Source: Deltaproteobacteria bacterium
GTDB lineage: Bacteria > Desulfobacterota > Syntrophia > Syntrophales > UBA5619
Direction of reading: 5' to 3'
Length of the DNA stretch: 31,701 bases
Assembly (NCBI GenBank): GCA_026388345.1
Contig: JAPLJY010000326.1
Coordinates: 1-31,701, forward strand
Of the stretch, positions 8,490-16,143 are shown piece by piece (within the stretch, counting starts at the first letter, position 1; every line of letters starts with the position of its first letter). Below the pieces are notes generated by a model, which worked only from the letters and a program-made list of their open reading frames with translations, ran no database searches and was not told where the DNA came from. A program made the translations under genes and the position numbers.

Positions 8490-8607
8490 GCTGTTCAAAA
8501 ATGTCCAGATGCAAGGCCCCCGAAATCCTGAGCCGTGAGGCGTACTTTTGGGTACGTTGAACGGCGAAGGATGAGGGAAACGCAGCAGATGGGCGTTTTT
8601 CAACAGC
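8490..8607. repeat. Dispersed palindromic repeat, copy A (about 118 bp)
   Basis: The ends are near-inverted repeats: GCTGTTCAAAAATGTCCAGA on the left pairs with GCAGATGGGCGTTTTTCAAC on the right, with a few mismatches. The core shares AATCCTGAG, TGAGGCGTACTTTTG, GTACG, CGAAGGATGA and AACGCAGCA, in the same order, with copy B at 18723-18846. It lies between convergent modF-like and HD-domain genes, and the HD gene's stop codon (8600-8602) falls inside it. The likely nature is a small non-autonomous repeat or an extragenic palindrome that may act as a bidirectional transcription stop. Confidence 0.8.
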
Positions 8608-9169
8608 TGGCGAGAAGACGGCTGATATCCTCCGGCGCGAAAGGAAGGCCGGCGAACAGCCGCGCCTCCAGCGCCTCCGTCTTCTCCCAGAGCAGCAGGA
8701 TCGCCCTTTTCCGCTCCGGCTCCCGGCCGTACTTCTCCAGAATATACCCCATCCGCTCGCTCAGGGGCACGATCCGGTCATGGAGGACCCGCTTGTCCGC
8801 ATAGTTGACGATCTCCTCCTCCGCCGGCTTCCTGGAGGCGATATAGCGGTCCAGCCGGACGTGCTGGCCGACAATGCGCCCTACCTCCGGGTAGCCGAGA
8901 TCCGCGAGCAGTTGCGCCCCCGTCTCGGCATGGTCCTCAAGGGTCTCAAAGCTCCGTGTCTTCGTGATATCATGGAGGAGCGCCGCCGCCAGGATCAGCT
9001 CCCGGTTCAGGCCGTCCGGTTGCAGATGATCGACGATCAGCAGGGAAACCCGGCAGACCTGCCGGCAATGGGCGACGATATTTTCCAGCATCCCCATCCC
9101 GGCGATCAGCCGTCCGCATTCCGCCTCGGTGGGGATTCGAATTCGCTCTGCATTCATGCGGTCGTTCAT
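8600..9169 (-). CDS. HD-domain phosphohydrolase-like protein
   Basis: This 189-residue protein has an HD-type metal-binding core. The N-terminal His lies in ENIVAHCRQVC, the HD pair in LILAAALLHDITKTRS, and there is a further His in LEDHAETGAQLL, a Asp late in VNYADKRV, and HVRLDRY. It resembles uncharacterised HDIG-type proteins that hydrolyse phosphate esters or nucleotides; the substrate is unknown. The start is uncertain: the frame stays open to 9412, but family-like sequence begins around MNDRMNAERIRIPTEAEC, so I chose ATG 9169. No strong ribosome binding site is visible for it (ATG 9157 is the alternative). The last two codons and stop come from repeat copy A. Confidence 0.78.
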   Translation of the reverse strand: MNDRMNAERIRIPTEAECGRLIAGMGMLENIVAHCRQVCRVSLLIVDHLQPDGLNRELILAAALLHDITKTRSFETLEDHAETGAQLLADLGYPEVGRIVGQHVRLDRYIASRKPAEEEIVNYADKRVLHDRIVPLSERMGYILEKYGREPERKRAILLLWEKTEALEARLFAGLPFAPEDISRLLASC

Positions 9170-9585
9170 AGCAGATCGGCCCGGGAATGGCCACAGAATT
9201 TCAGCGGCAGGATGTTGCTGTGTGAACGCCACCCCCTGCATGAAGCCCGGAGGGGTATTCCTGCGTCCCGACCCGATTGCAGCTTCCTGCAAGCCCACAG
9301 CATCGATGAGTAAAGATAACGGACGACTACCGAAAGCATCTAATTTTGGGTTCATCCGGTTTAAGCGTACTTGTTTAAGATGTCTTTCTTCCTGTAACAA
9401 AGCGTCCGGCAATTTTGACGGGTATCCAATATTTCAATCGGTAATCGGTAAACAGTATCTGATGGCGTACTTTCCATTTGACATGTCAATGGGTATCCGA
9501 TAGCTTCCAGAATGCTTTATTCACGCAACAAATACTGTCAATTTTTGTTTCCAACCTACACGCTTATCACGACAGGGAGCACCAG
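9170..9585. other. Divergent intergenic region upstream of the GGDEF gene
   Basis: This 416-bp gap is AT-richer than its surroundings and encodes nothing convincing. It contains the 12-bp palindrome TTGACATGTCAA at 9478-9489, which overlaps a promoter-like hexamer. It also contains two copies of GGGTATCC (around 9420 and 9491) and a doubled ATCGGTA motif. The HD gene's promoter must lie at its left side but cannot be picked out. Confidence 0.5.
9478..9506 (+). promoter_or_regulatory. Putative promoter for the GGDEF gene
   Basis: TTGACA (9478-9483) is followed after 17 bases by TAGCTT (9501-9506). The -35 is consensus and the -10 is weak (3 of 6). The -35 lies within the palindrome TTGACATGTCAA, a possible operator. 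The gene's start is 80 bases downstream. Confidence 0.4.
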
Positions 9586-11373
9586 ATGACAGATCCATCC
9601 AGGACAAATCAAGAACTAATCGAAGAGATATCCGTCTTACAACAGAGAATCGAGGAACTGGAGCACTCAGAAGCCGACCGCAAGCGTGCTGAGGAGGCGC
9701 TGCGGGAGAGCGAGGCCCAGTATCGTTTGCTGGCAGACCACATGAAAGACCAGGTGTGGCTCATGGACCTGAACTTAAAACCGATATACATCAGTCCATC
9801 TGTAGAGAAATTACGGGGATACACATCTGAGGAGATTGCGCAACTTCCGCTGGATAAGCACCTCACGGCAACATCTTTACGGTCGGCGATGGAGTTTTTC
9901 TCCATTGAGATGCCCAAGGCGATGGCTGATCCAACCTATATCTTAACGCGTTCACTGGAACTCGAGTTCTACCGTAAAGACGGCTCGACTTTATGGGTCG
10001 AAAACACGTTTAGTCTCATCCGGGACGAAAACGGTAAGCCTTTGTCCCTCCTGGGTGTAGGCAGGGACATTACCGAGCGCAAGCAGGCCGAGGCGGCGCG
10101 GGAGAAGAGTGAGGAGAATTACCGCCTTCTGTTTGAAACGGCGGGAGAAGGAATATTGATCGTTCAAGGAGAGATGATTAAGTTTGCCAATCCAGCCCTT
10201 GCAGAGATTTTAGGATATCATCCGGACATTATCACAACCAGACTGTTTTCTTCGTTTATTCATCCTGATGACCGTGCCATGGTCGTTGATCGTCACGTTC
10301 GGAGGATGCTCGGTGAACCGATGGAAACGGGCTATGACTTCAGAATCATTTCCGCTGATGGAACTGAACGGTGGCTGCACATTATTTCACGGACCTTATC
10401 TTGGGAGGGAATGCCCGCGTCTCTGAGTTTCGTCATGGACATCACAGCGAGCAAACAAGCTGAGAAAGCACTGCGGGAAAGCGAGGATCGGTATAGGACA
10501 TTGGTGGAAAGTGCGAGTGATGTCGTCTGCAGGATGGATGACACGGGACACTTCACCTTCATAAATCCGGCGATGATCCGTATTACGGGATACGCAGAAG
10601 ATGAGATAATTGGAAAGCAATATCTTACATTGCTCCGCCCGGACATGCGTGACGACGCCATGAAGTTCTTCGGTCGTCAGTTTGTAAAGCGACTTCAAAA
10701 TGTCTATTCAGAATATCCCATCATTACGAAAGAGGGCCATGAGGTCTGGCTTGGGCAAAACACCCAGTTGATTGTGGAAAATGGCCATGTGATCGGTTTC
10801 CAGGCGGTGTCCCGCGACATCACCGATCGCAAGCAGATCGAGAAGGAACTGAGAGACAGTGAAGAAAGATACCGTGAGCTCAGTATTGTCGATGGTCTCA
10901 CCCAGCTCTACAATTCCCGGCATTTTTACTTTCAGCTTAAAATCGAATTGGACCGGTCGAACCGCTATGAACAGCCTTTAACCCTGCCGCTGCTTGATCT
11001 CGACAATTTCAAGGAATTCAACGACGCTTACGGCCATGTCGAGGGAGACCAGGTCTTATGGCGACTTGGCCAAGTGGTCAAAAGATGCCTGCGCGAGACG
11101 GATTTCGCTTATCGTTATGGCGGCGAAGAATTTACCATCCTCCTGCCCATGACAACAGGCGCGGACGGCGCTGTTACAGCGGAAAGAATCCGGACGGAGT
11201 TCAAGAAAGAGACTTTCTCCCCCGGGCCGGGTCAGGACGTCCATGTGACGGTGAGCATCGGTCTTGCGCAGTACAAGCCGCAGGAGGACATGAAGGTCTT
11301 CGTTCACCGGGTTGACCAGCTCATGTACCAGGGGAAAAAGAACGGTAAAGACAGGGTTTGTTGTGAGTCATAA
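9586..11373 (+). CDS. Diguanylate cyclase with three PAS domains
   Basis: This 595-residue cytoplasmic sensor probably makes cyclic di-GMP from two GTP. Residues 1-45 form a coiled coil. Three PAS/PAC units follow at roughly 46-165, 170-295 and 300-420; each ends in a linker of the DITERKQAE type. A GGDEF domain occupies 430-595. The active-site loop is GGEEF (512-516), a functional variant. An inhibitory-site RxxD (RETD, 503-506) lies exactly five residues before it, so product feedback is expected. The metal Asp lies in LDLDNFKEFNDAYGH. There is no membrane segment or signal peptide, so the signal is intracellular. I chose ATG 9586, which has AGGGAG six bases upstream, over the longer frame from 9478. 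It stands alone with no partner receiver or phosphodiesterase gene nearby. Confidence 0.93.
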   Translation: MTDPSRTNQELIEEISVLQQRIEELEHSEADRKRAEEALRESEAQYRLLADHMKDQVWLMDLNLKPIYISPSVEKLRGYTSEEIAQLPLDKHLTATSLRSAMEFFSIEMPKAMADPTYILTRSLELEFYRKDGSTLWVENTFSLIRDENGKPLSLLGVGRDITERKQAEAAREKSEENYRLLFETAGEGILIVQGEMIKFANPALAEILGYHPDIITTRLFSSFIHPDDRAMVVDRHVRRMLGEPMETGYDFRIISADGTERWLHIISRTLSWEGMPASLSFVMDITASKQAEKALRESEDRYRTLVESASDVVCRMDDTGHFTFINPAMIRITGYAEDEIIGKQYLTLLRPDMRDDAMKFFGRQFVKRLQNVYSEYPIITKEGHEVWLGQNTQLIVENGHVIGFQAVSRDITDRKQIEKELRDSEERYRELSIVDGLTQLYNSRHFYFQLKIELDRSNRYEQPLTLPLLDLDNFKEFNDAYGHVEGDQVLWRLGQVVKRCLRETDFAYRYGGEEFTILLPMTTGADGAVTAERIRTEFKKETFSPGPGQDVHVTVSIGLAQYKPQEDMKVFVHRVDQLMYQGKKNGKDRVCCES

Positions 11374-11671
11374 ACGAAGGAACAATTCGAATTGTAATCC
11401 TCACTTCAAGTTCAAATCGAAAACCATTGACTCATAGTTGATAGCGGGAGGTCATCCCGTAGGTACATACCTTTCCAAATTAAAAAGTACGTAAGAACCG
11501 GATGAATTAATTCTGATCTCCCATATTCATTACCATTGCAATATTGAATATTTCAGTAGGCAATGCCTTTGTGGAGAAAGGAACAGGCCGCAATGATGAC
11601 TCCAGCGATCCAGCATATATCTATTGCGACGATCCCGATGGTTGTGTTCCAGCGAAGGATGTACCGGGGAT
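11374..11671. other. Intergenic region with a possible membrane-protein remnant
   Basis: A 14-bp palindrome ACAATTCGAATTGT (11382-11395) and a short hairpin CGGGAGGTCATCCCG (about 11445) follow the GGDEF gene; neither is a clear terminator. On the minus strand, bases about 11640 down to the stop at 11553 read as a hydrophobic stretch containing NTTIGIVAIDICWIAGVI, ending LHKGIAY. That would be one membrane helix. It has no ATG, GTG or TTG start and overlaps the nifS 3' end in another frame, so it may be the tail of a deleted gene. Confidence in it as a gene is low. Confidence 0.3.
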
Positions 11672-12853
11672 TCAGCGGCAGCCCCTTCCCCCGATGCCGT
11701 CTTCCAGCTCCGCCAGGACCCGCTGCCGGTTCACCAGTTTCTTCAGAATAGAGGCGGTGCGGAGGATCTCCTCCCGGGTATTGTCCCTGCCCATGCTGAA
11801 CCGGAGGGTCCCCACGGCCAGGGCCTCCTCCATTCCCAGCGCAGCCAGCACATGGGAGATTTTGGTCGAGCCTGCCGTGCAGGCCGAGCCGGCGGAGACG
11901 GCAATCCCGTGGAGATCCAGTTCCCGGACGAGCGCCTCGCCGGACATCCCGGCAAAGGAGACACTGAGCAGGTGGGGCAGCCGCTCTGTCGGGTGGCCGT
12001 TGACCCTGACGTCGGGAATCTCCTCCCGGATCTTCGCCTCGAGGAGGTCCCGGAGGCCCCGCAGGTGGATCGTCTGGGCGGCCAGATCCCGGGCGGCAAT
12101 CTCACAGGCCTTCCCCAGGCCGACCACCCCGGGAACATTCTCGGTGCCGTTGCGCAGATTCCCCTCCTGGTGACCGCCGAACGTGATCGGCACGAGCTCC
12201 GTCCCCTTCCGGATGTAGAGGGCGCCCGCCCCCTTCGGCCCGTAAATCTTGTGGCCGGCAAGCGAGAGGAGATCGACCCCGAGGTCATCGACGGATACGG
12301 GGATCTTCCCGACGCTCTGGACCGCGTCGGTGTGGAGGAGAATGCCGCGTTCCCGGGTGATCGCGCCGATTTCGCTAAGCGGCTGGATCGTCCCGATCTC
12401 GTTGTTGGCATGCATGATGCTGACGAGGAAGGTCTTTTCCGTAATTGCCTTTAGGACATCATCCGGGTTCACCCGGCCCCCGCCGTCGACGGGGAGAAAG
12501 GTCACCGCGAATCCGCGCCCCGCCAGATGGCGGCAGGCGTTCTCCACAGCGTGGTGTTCGATTGTCGAGGTGATGATGTGGTTCCGGCCCCCTTTCCCGG
12601 CGAAGGCCGCCCCCAGGATGGCGAGGTTGTCCGCCTCCGTCCCCCCGCCGGTAAAGACGATCTCGGCGTGTGCCGCCCCGATCAGGGCGGCCACTCGGAC
12701 GCGGGCATCCTCGACCGCTTCCTGGGCGAAACGCCCCTCCCGGTGGATGCTGGAGGGGTTGCCGAAGTGGTTCGCGAAGAAGGACATCATCGCGGCCAGC
12801 ACCTCGGGATGGATAGGCGTGGTCGCGCTGTGATCGAGATAGATGGGTTCCAT
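11672..12853 (-). CDS. Cysteine desulfurase, NifS/IscS family
   Basis: This 393-residue PLP enzyme removes sulfur from cysteine to form alanine and an enzyme persulfide, for Fe-S clusters or thio-cofactors. The N-terminal YLDHSATTP is diagnostic. The PLP lysine is K202 in SLAGHKIYGPKG, the ring-stacking His lies in TIEHHAVENAC, and the catalytic Cys is C325 in SAGSACTAGSTKISHVL. The long Cys loop places it in the NifS/IscS group rather than SufS. No IscU, NifU or IscR gene adjoins it. It is instead the last gene of an operon with DUF35 and thiolase-like genes (25-base gap to the DUF35 stop), so a dedicated role there is possible but not shown. The C-terminal tail after ELEDGIGG is unremarkable. 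Confidence 0.94.
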   Translation of the reverse strand: MEPIYLDHSATTPIHPEVLAAMMSFFANHFGNPSSIHREGRFAQEAVEDARVRVAALIGAAHAEIVFTGGGTEADNLAILGAAFAGKGGRNHIITSTIEHHAVENACRHLAGRGFAVTFLPVDGGGRVNPDDVLKAITEKTFLVSIMHANNEIGTIQPLSEIGAITRERGILLHTDAVQSVGKIPVSVDDLGVDLLSLAGHKIYGPKGAGALYIRKGTELVPITFGGHQEGNLRNGTENVPGVVGLGKACEIAARDLAAQTIHLRGLRDLLEAKIREEIPDVRVNGHPTERLPHLLSVSFAGMSGEALVRELDLHGIAVSAGSACTAGSTKISHVLAALGMEEALAVGTLRFSMGRDNTREEILRTASILKKLVNRQRVLAELEDGIGGRGCR

Positions 12854-12878
12854 GGGCCTTCTCTCGGGTCGGATTCCG

Positions 12879-13340
12879 CTATGCCGGTTCGAAGTAGCGG
12901 ATGTCGAGGATGTGCCCCTGGCGTTCCTCCTTCCAGAGGGCCCGGACCTTCATCCCGTTCTTCACGGTCTTCCGGACCTGGTCGAAATCGTCCAGATCGA
13001 TCCCGCCCATCAGGTGGAGAAAATCGACGTCCGTCCCGTCGAGGCGGATCAGCGCCCCTATGAACGGCGGCTCCGTCGGCATGCCGAAATAGCGGTAATT
13101 TACGTAGCTCCAGGCGGTCAGTGTCCCCTGCTGCGCAAGCTCGACCCATTCGGTCGTATCCACGAAGCAGCGCGGGCAGAAGCTCCGGGCCGGGACGAGG
13201 ATCCTCCCGCACTTCCCGCACTTCGTTCCGTAGAGCTTCTTCTCCGCCATCCCCTCGAAAAACCTCGTCCAGACGGGGCCATAGGAAAGTTCATAGGGCA
13301 GCCGGATCTCCGTCTTCAGGGTCTTGTATTCCTTTGCCAT
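12879..13340 (-). CDS. DUF35 Zn-ribbon/OB-fold protein, thiolase partner
   Basis: This is a 153-residue protein of the DUF35 family. A rubredoxin-like zinc ribbon is formed by CGKCGRILVPARSFCPRC (around residues 38-55). It is followed by an OB-fold: WVELAQQGTLTAWSYVNY, then PPFIGALIRLDGTDVDFLHLMGG and MKVRALWKEE. Members bind CoA esters and form complexes with thiolase-fold enzymes, as in archaeal thiolase/HMG-CoA synthase, ChsH2 with Ltp2, and BbsA with BbsB. The two thiolase-fold genes immediately upstream make such a complex likely here. The ATG follows GGGAGGAAT. A hairpin repeat separates it from the thiolase genes, but all run the same way with no clear terminator. Confidence 0.92.
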   Translation of the reverse strand: MAKEYKTLKTEIRLPYELSYGPVWTRFFEGMAEKKLYGTKCGKCGRILVPARSFCPRCFVDTTEWVELAQQGTLTAWSYVNYRYFGMPTEPPFIGALIRLDGTDVDFLHLMGGIDLDDFDQVRKTVKNGMKVRALWKEERQGHILDIRYFEPA

Positions 13341-13396
13341 TCTTTATTCCTCCCTCATCTCGTCCATCCGTTCGCGGCCGGTTCAGCCGGCAGATT

Positions 13397-13462
13397 GAAG
13401 CTACCCGCCCACAGGGCGGGGCTTCCCGGCAAGGAAGCTACTGTTTTTGATTGCGCCCCCGG
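13397..13462. repeat. Two-hairpin dispersed repeat, copy 1 (shortened)
   Basis: It begins GAAGCTACCCGCCCACAGGG and folds as GAAGC..CCCGCCC / GGGCGGG GCTTC. CCGGCAAGGAA, a T-rich stretch, ATTGCGCCCC and CGGTCA follow, matching copy 2 (16018-16130). The second hairpin seen in copy 2 is missing here. It sits between the thiolase-fold gene ending at 13495 and the DUF35 gene. A small separate stem GCCGG/CCGGC lies at 13377-13391. Confidence 0.8.
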
Positions 13463-13494
13463 TCATGTTGCGGGAAACGCCTTCTTGGGCATCG

Positions 13495-14661
13495 CTACGG
13501 CTCTGACCCGAGGATCATCACGCCGTTGAACTGATCCACCCCACCCATCGCATGGCAAAGCGCCAGCTTCGCCCCCGGGATCTGGTGATCGCCGGCGCGC
13601 CCCGTCACCTGGAGGGCCGCCTCCGCCGTCCGGATCAGCCCCGTCGCCCCGATCGGGTTCGTGCAGAGGGTGCCGCCCGACGGATCGCAGGGAAGCTCCC
13701 CGTTCCGCGCGAAAACCCCCTTCAGGACAAGGTCCGGGGATTCCCCGAGACCGCAGAAACCGAAGCATTCGTAGAAGAGCATCTCCTGGAACGTGAAGGG
13801 GTTGTATACCTCGGCCACGTCGAGCTCTTTGCGCGGGTCCCGGATGCCGGCCTGATCGTAGGCCTGTTTCGCCGCCTGGACGGCGCTCTGCCAGACCCCC
13901 TTGTCCGAATCCCCGAAGAAGTACTCCTCGCCCCGGTAGCCGACCCCCTTCACCCAGGCTGCCTTCCGGCCCAGCTTCCGCGCCATCTCCGCGGAGGCGA
14001 AGATTACCGCGCAGGCCCCGTCGGAGGTGGGACAGACGTCCAGCAGGCGCACCGGATAGGTAATGATGCGCGAATTTTTGACGTCGTCCATGGTCACGCG
14101 GAGCTTCACGTGGGCGTAGGGGTTGTCGAAGGCGTCGTCGTGATGGGCCACGGAGATATAGGCCGCCGCATCCCGGAGCTTCTCCTCGGGAATCCCGTAG
14201 CGGGCCGCCCACATCTGGGACTGCATGGAAAAGACCCCGGGCGCCCCGGCGATGAAGTAACGCTGGTAAAAGGGTTCGACGACCGTCGTCATCGTCGCCT
14301 GGGCATTGCCCTCGTTCATCTTCTCATGGCCGACCGCGAGGATCAGATCCGCCATCCCCGAGGCGATCCAGTAATAGGCCGTATGGGCGATCGAGACCCC
14401 CGTCGATCCGCAGGTTTCCGTCTTCAGAATCGGCTTCCCCGCCGCCTGCATGGCGTCGGCGAAGTAGAAATGGGTCAGCGCGATCCCTTCCATCATCGAC
14501 GGCATCGTCCCCGACACGACGCCGTCGATATCGGCCGGGGTCAGTCCCGTATCCTCGAACACCCGCACCACGGCCTCCCGGACGAGGTCCGGATAGGAGA
14601 TCTCCGTCCGCCGGCCGTGTTTTGTCTGTCCAACGCCGATAATCGCAACCGGTCTTCCCAT
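13495..14661 (-). CDS. Thiolase-fold protein (acetyl-CoA acetyltransferase/SCP2-like), Cys retained
   Basis: This 388-residue protein belongs to the thiolase superfamily, in the branch found with DUF35 proteins. The nucleophilic Cys is present (C84 in LKTETCGSTGVS). The usual GHP His motif near the C-terminus is replaced: DPSGGTLCTNPIGATGLIR has Asn (N335) where thiolases have His. The site normally holding HDxF reads EVYNPFTF, with Tyr as in SCP2-like retro-aldolases. A late Cys-His pair occurs in LALCHAMGG. So it may perform thiolysis, Claisen condensation or retro-aldol chemistry on an acyl-CoA. I chose ATG 14661, preceded by AAGGAGGG; a longer frame to 14739 lacks support. It lies 19 bases downstream of a paralogue. 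Confidence 0.92.
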   Translation of the reverse strand: MGRPVAIIGVGQTKHGRRTEISYPDLVREAVVRVFEDTGLTPADIDGVVSGTMPSMMEGIALTHFYFADAMQAAGKPILKTETCGSTGVSIAHTAYYWIASGMADLILAVGHEKMNEGNAQATMTTVVEPFYQRYFIAGAPGVFSMQSQMWAARYGIPEEKLRDAAAYISVAHHDDAFDNPYAHVKLRVTMDDVKNSRIITYPVRLLDVCPTSDGACAVIFASAEMARKLGRKAAWVKGVGYRGEEYFFGDSDKGVWQSAVQAAKQAYDQAGIRDPRKELDVAEVYNPFTFQEMLFYECFGFCGLGESPDLVLKGVFARNGELPCDPSGGTLCTNPIGATGLIRTAEAALQVTGRAGDHQIPGAKLALCHAMGGVDQFNGVMILGSEP

Positions 14662-14680
14662 CGCTCCCTCCTTATCCGAC

Positions 14681-15826
14681 TCATTCGATGCCGACGATCG
14701 CCACCGCATGGCACTGTCCGGCGAAACCGTGCGTCCCATGGGCCAGCGCGGTCTTCACCTCTTTGGGGACCTGGCGCTCCCCGGCCTCCCCGCGGATCTG
14801 CAGGACCGCCTCCACAACGCGCTGCAGGCCGCGTGAGACATAGGGGTTGTTGGCCAGGACACCGCCGGAAGGATTGACCGGCAGGTCGCCGTTGCGCCGG
14901 GTCCTTCCGCTCGCGATCATTTTCCCCCCCTCCCCTTCGCCGCAGAGGCCGAGGTCCTCGCACCACAGGAGCTCCTGGAAGGCGTAGGGTTCCGTGATCT
15001 CCGCCAGGTCGATCTCCTTTTGCGGATCGGCGATCCCCGCCATCCGGTAGGCGCGCGCGGCCGCGTCCCGGAGCGGCCCCTTCAGGAGGTCGCGGTCGCC
15101 AAGATAGAAATGGTCGAGCGAGCTGCCGTATCCCTTGAACCAGACCGGCTTGTCCGTGAGCGCCCGGGCCTTCTCCTCGGAGGCGAGCAGGACGGCCACC
15201 ATCCCCTCCGATTTCGGCGCCACCTGGAGGGCCGTCAGCGGATCGGCAAGCCGCTCCGAGCCGAGAATCTCCTCCACGGTGTAGCACCCCTTCCTATGGG
15301 CGTAAGGATTCCCGAGGGCGTTCCCCAGGTTCTTCACGGCGACCTGGGCGCACTGCTCCTCCGTGACGCCGTAACGCTCCAGGTAGAGCCGCATCTGGAG
15401 CGCCGCCGCCAGGGTCTCCTGGAGGCCGAGGGGACGCTGATAGAACGGATCGGCAAACATCAGCGTGCAGGTGTCGTTCGGCGGGTTTTCGGACCCCTTG
15501 CAGAGCGCCATGACGAGCGCCGTGTCATACTGGCCCGAGAGGATCCGCATGACGGCGTAGAAAAATGCAAACAGGGACTCCCCGTCCTGGCGCGAGGCGT
15601 TCTTCAGAAACGCCCCCGTCGTCTCCCAGTAGTAGGAATTGGCGCAGGAGATCCCGCCGTGGAAGATATCGGACGAGGCCGTGACGATCGTCCCCAGATC
15701 GTCCCTGGTGATCCCGGCCTTCTCCAGCACCTCCTTCGTGATCCGGTACGCCTGGTCGTAGAAATTGTCCTTCGATTCGGCGCCGGCGCCCTGTGCGACC
15801 GATACGATGCCAACCCTCCTCGTCAT
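14681..15826 (-). CDS. Thiolase-fold paralogue lacking the catalytic Cys
   Basis: This 381-residue thiolase-superfamily protein begins MTRRVGIVSVAQ and ends HGTHGFAGQCHAVAIVGIE. It aligns along its length with the neighbour at 13495-14661. The position of that neighbour's nucleophile reads KNASRQDGES, so no Cys is present. The second catalytic motif reads NPSGGVLANNPYVSRG, with Asn instead of His. The late His in ALAHGTHGF remains. It is therefore probably a non-thiolytic or structural subunit, perhaps forming a heteromer with the active paralogue and DUF35. GGAAGGG precedes the ATG. It is the first gene of the minus-strand operon, reading from the shared control region at 15972-16012. Confidence 0.88.
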   Translation of the reverse strand: MTRRVGIVSVAQGAGAESKDNFYDQAYRITKEVLEKAGITRDDLGTIVTASSDIFHGGISCANSYYWETTGAFLKNASRQDGESLFAFFYAVMRILSGQYDTALVMALCKGSENPPNDTCTLMFADPFYQRPLGLQETLAAALQMRLYLERYGVTEEQCAQVAVKNLGNALGNPYAHRKGCYTVEEILGSERLADPLTALQVAPKSEGMVAVLLASEEKARALTDKPVWFKGYGSSLDHFYLGDRDLLKGPLRDAAARAYRMAGIADPQKEIDLAEITEPYAFQELLWCEDLGLCGEGEGGKMIASGRTRRNGDLPVNPSGGVLANNPYVSRGLQRVVEAVLQIRGEAGERQVPKEVKTALAHGTHGFAGQCHAVAIVGIE

Positions 15827-15971
15827 ACTGACCCTTCCTTTCTTACATCAATGGATGCCCTCGTAAAAGCCCGGAAGAACGCCTCACCCCGCCCCGACGG
15901 CCGGTGTCGTGAGTGACTCGGCAAATCCGATATCATTCAAACTTCTTGATTTCCGGGGTGGTTTCCAATGA

Positions 15972-15999
15972 ACCATAAATTGATTGACAAGTCAATCAA
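15972..15999 (-). promoter_or_regulatory. Putative promoter of the thiolase/DUF35/nifS operon
   Basis: Read on the minus strand, TTGATT (15999-15994) is followed after 16 bases by TATGGT (15977-15972). Each hexamer matches consensus at 4 of 6 bases. The -35 lies inside the palindrome at 15980-15999. The first gene starts about 145 bases downstream. Confidence 0.4.
15980..15999. promoter_or_regulatory. 20-bp palindromic operator (TetR-type candidate)
   Basis: TTGATTGACAAGTCAATCAA is a perfect 9-bp inverted repeat with a 2-base spacer. This style (TTGAxTGAC-n-GTCAxTCAA) is typical of TetR-family operators, including regulators of acyl-CoA metabolism. It lies in the divergent gap between the thiolase operon and the MaoC/acyl-CoA synthetase operon and overlaps promoter hexamers for both. 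No regulator gene is in the window. Confidence 0.7.
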
Positions 16000-16012
16000 A
16001 AATCGGTACGGT
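15984..16012 (+). promoter_or_regulatory. Putative promoter of the maoC/acyl-CoA synthetase operon
   Basis: TTGACA (15984-15989, consensus) is followed after 17 bases by TACGGT (16007-16012, 3 of 6). The -35 lies inside the palindromic operator, so binding there would block polymerase. The transcript leader would contain repeat copy 2. Confidence 0.5.
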
Positions 16013-16017
16013 CTTTG

Positions 16018-16130
16018 GAAGCTCCCCGCCCACAGGGCGGGGCTTCCCGGCAAGGAATTGGTCTATTTTTTTATTGCGCCCCTTATCCCCGCCTGCAAGG
16101 CGGGGCTTGCGGGTGCGCTCCCGGTCAACC
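16018..16130. repeat. Two-hairpin dispersed repeat, copy 2 (full length)
   Basis: The left hairpin is formed by CCCCGCCC and GGGCGGGG around a short loop and is flanked by GAAGC/GCTTC. It is followed by CCGGCAAGGAA, a T7 run, ATTGCGCCCC, then a right hairpin CCCCGCCTGCAAGGCGGGG (16087-16105) and GCGCTCCCGGTCAA. It fills the leader of the MaoC gene and ends at that gene's ribosome binding site. The T-run lies some 17 bases after the first hairpin. Confidence 0.85.
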
Positions 16131-16143
16131 AAGGAGGGAATCT

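Noticed and set aside
13552..14877. A 441-codon plus-strand frame across the two thiolase-fold genes
   Set aside because: It spans two well-supported minus-strand genes and their junction, with no domain and extreme Arg/Pro content.
16015..16143. N-terminal extension of the MaoC gene (MEAPRPQGGASRQG...)
   Set aside because: The extension translates the hairpin repeat. A strong ribosome binding site lies directly ahead of ATG 16144, where homology begins.
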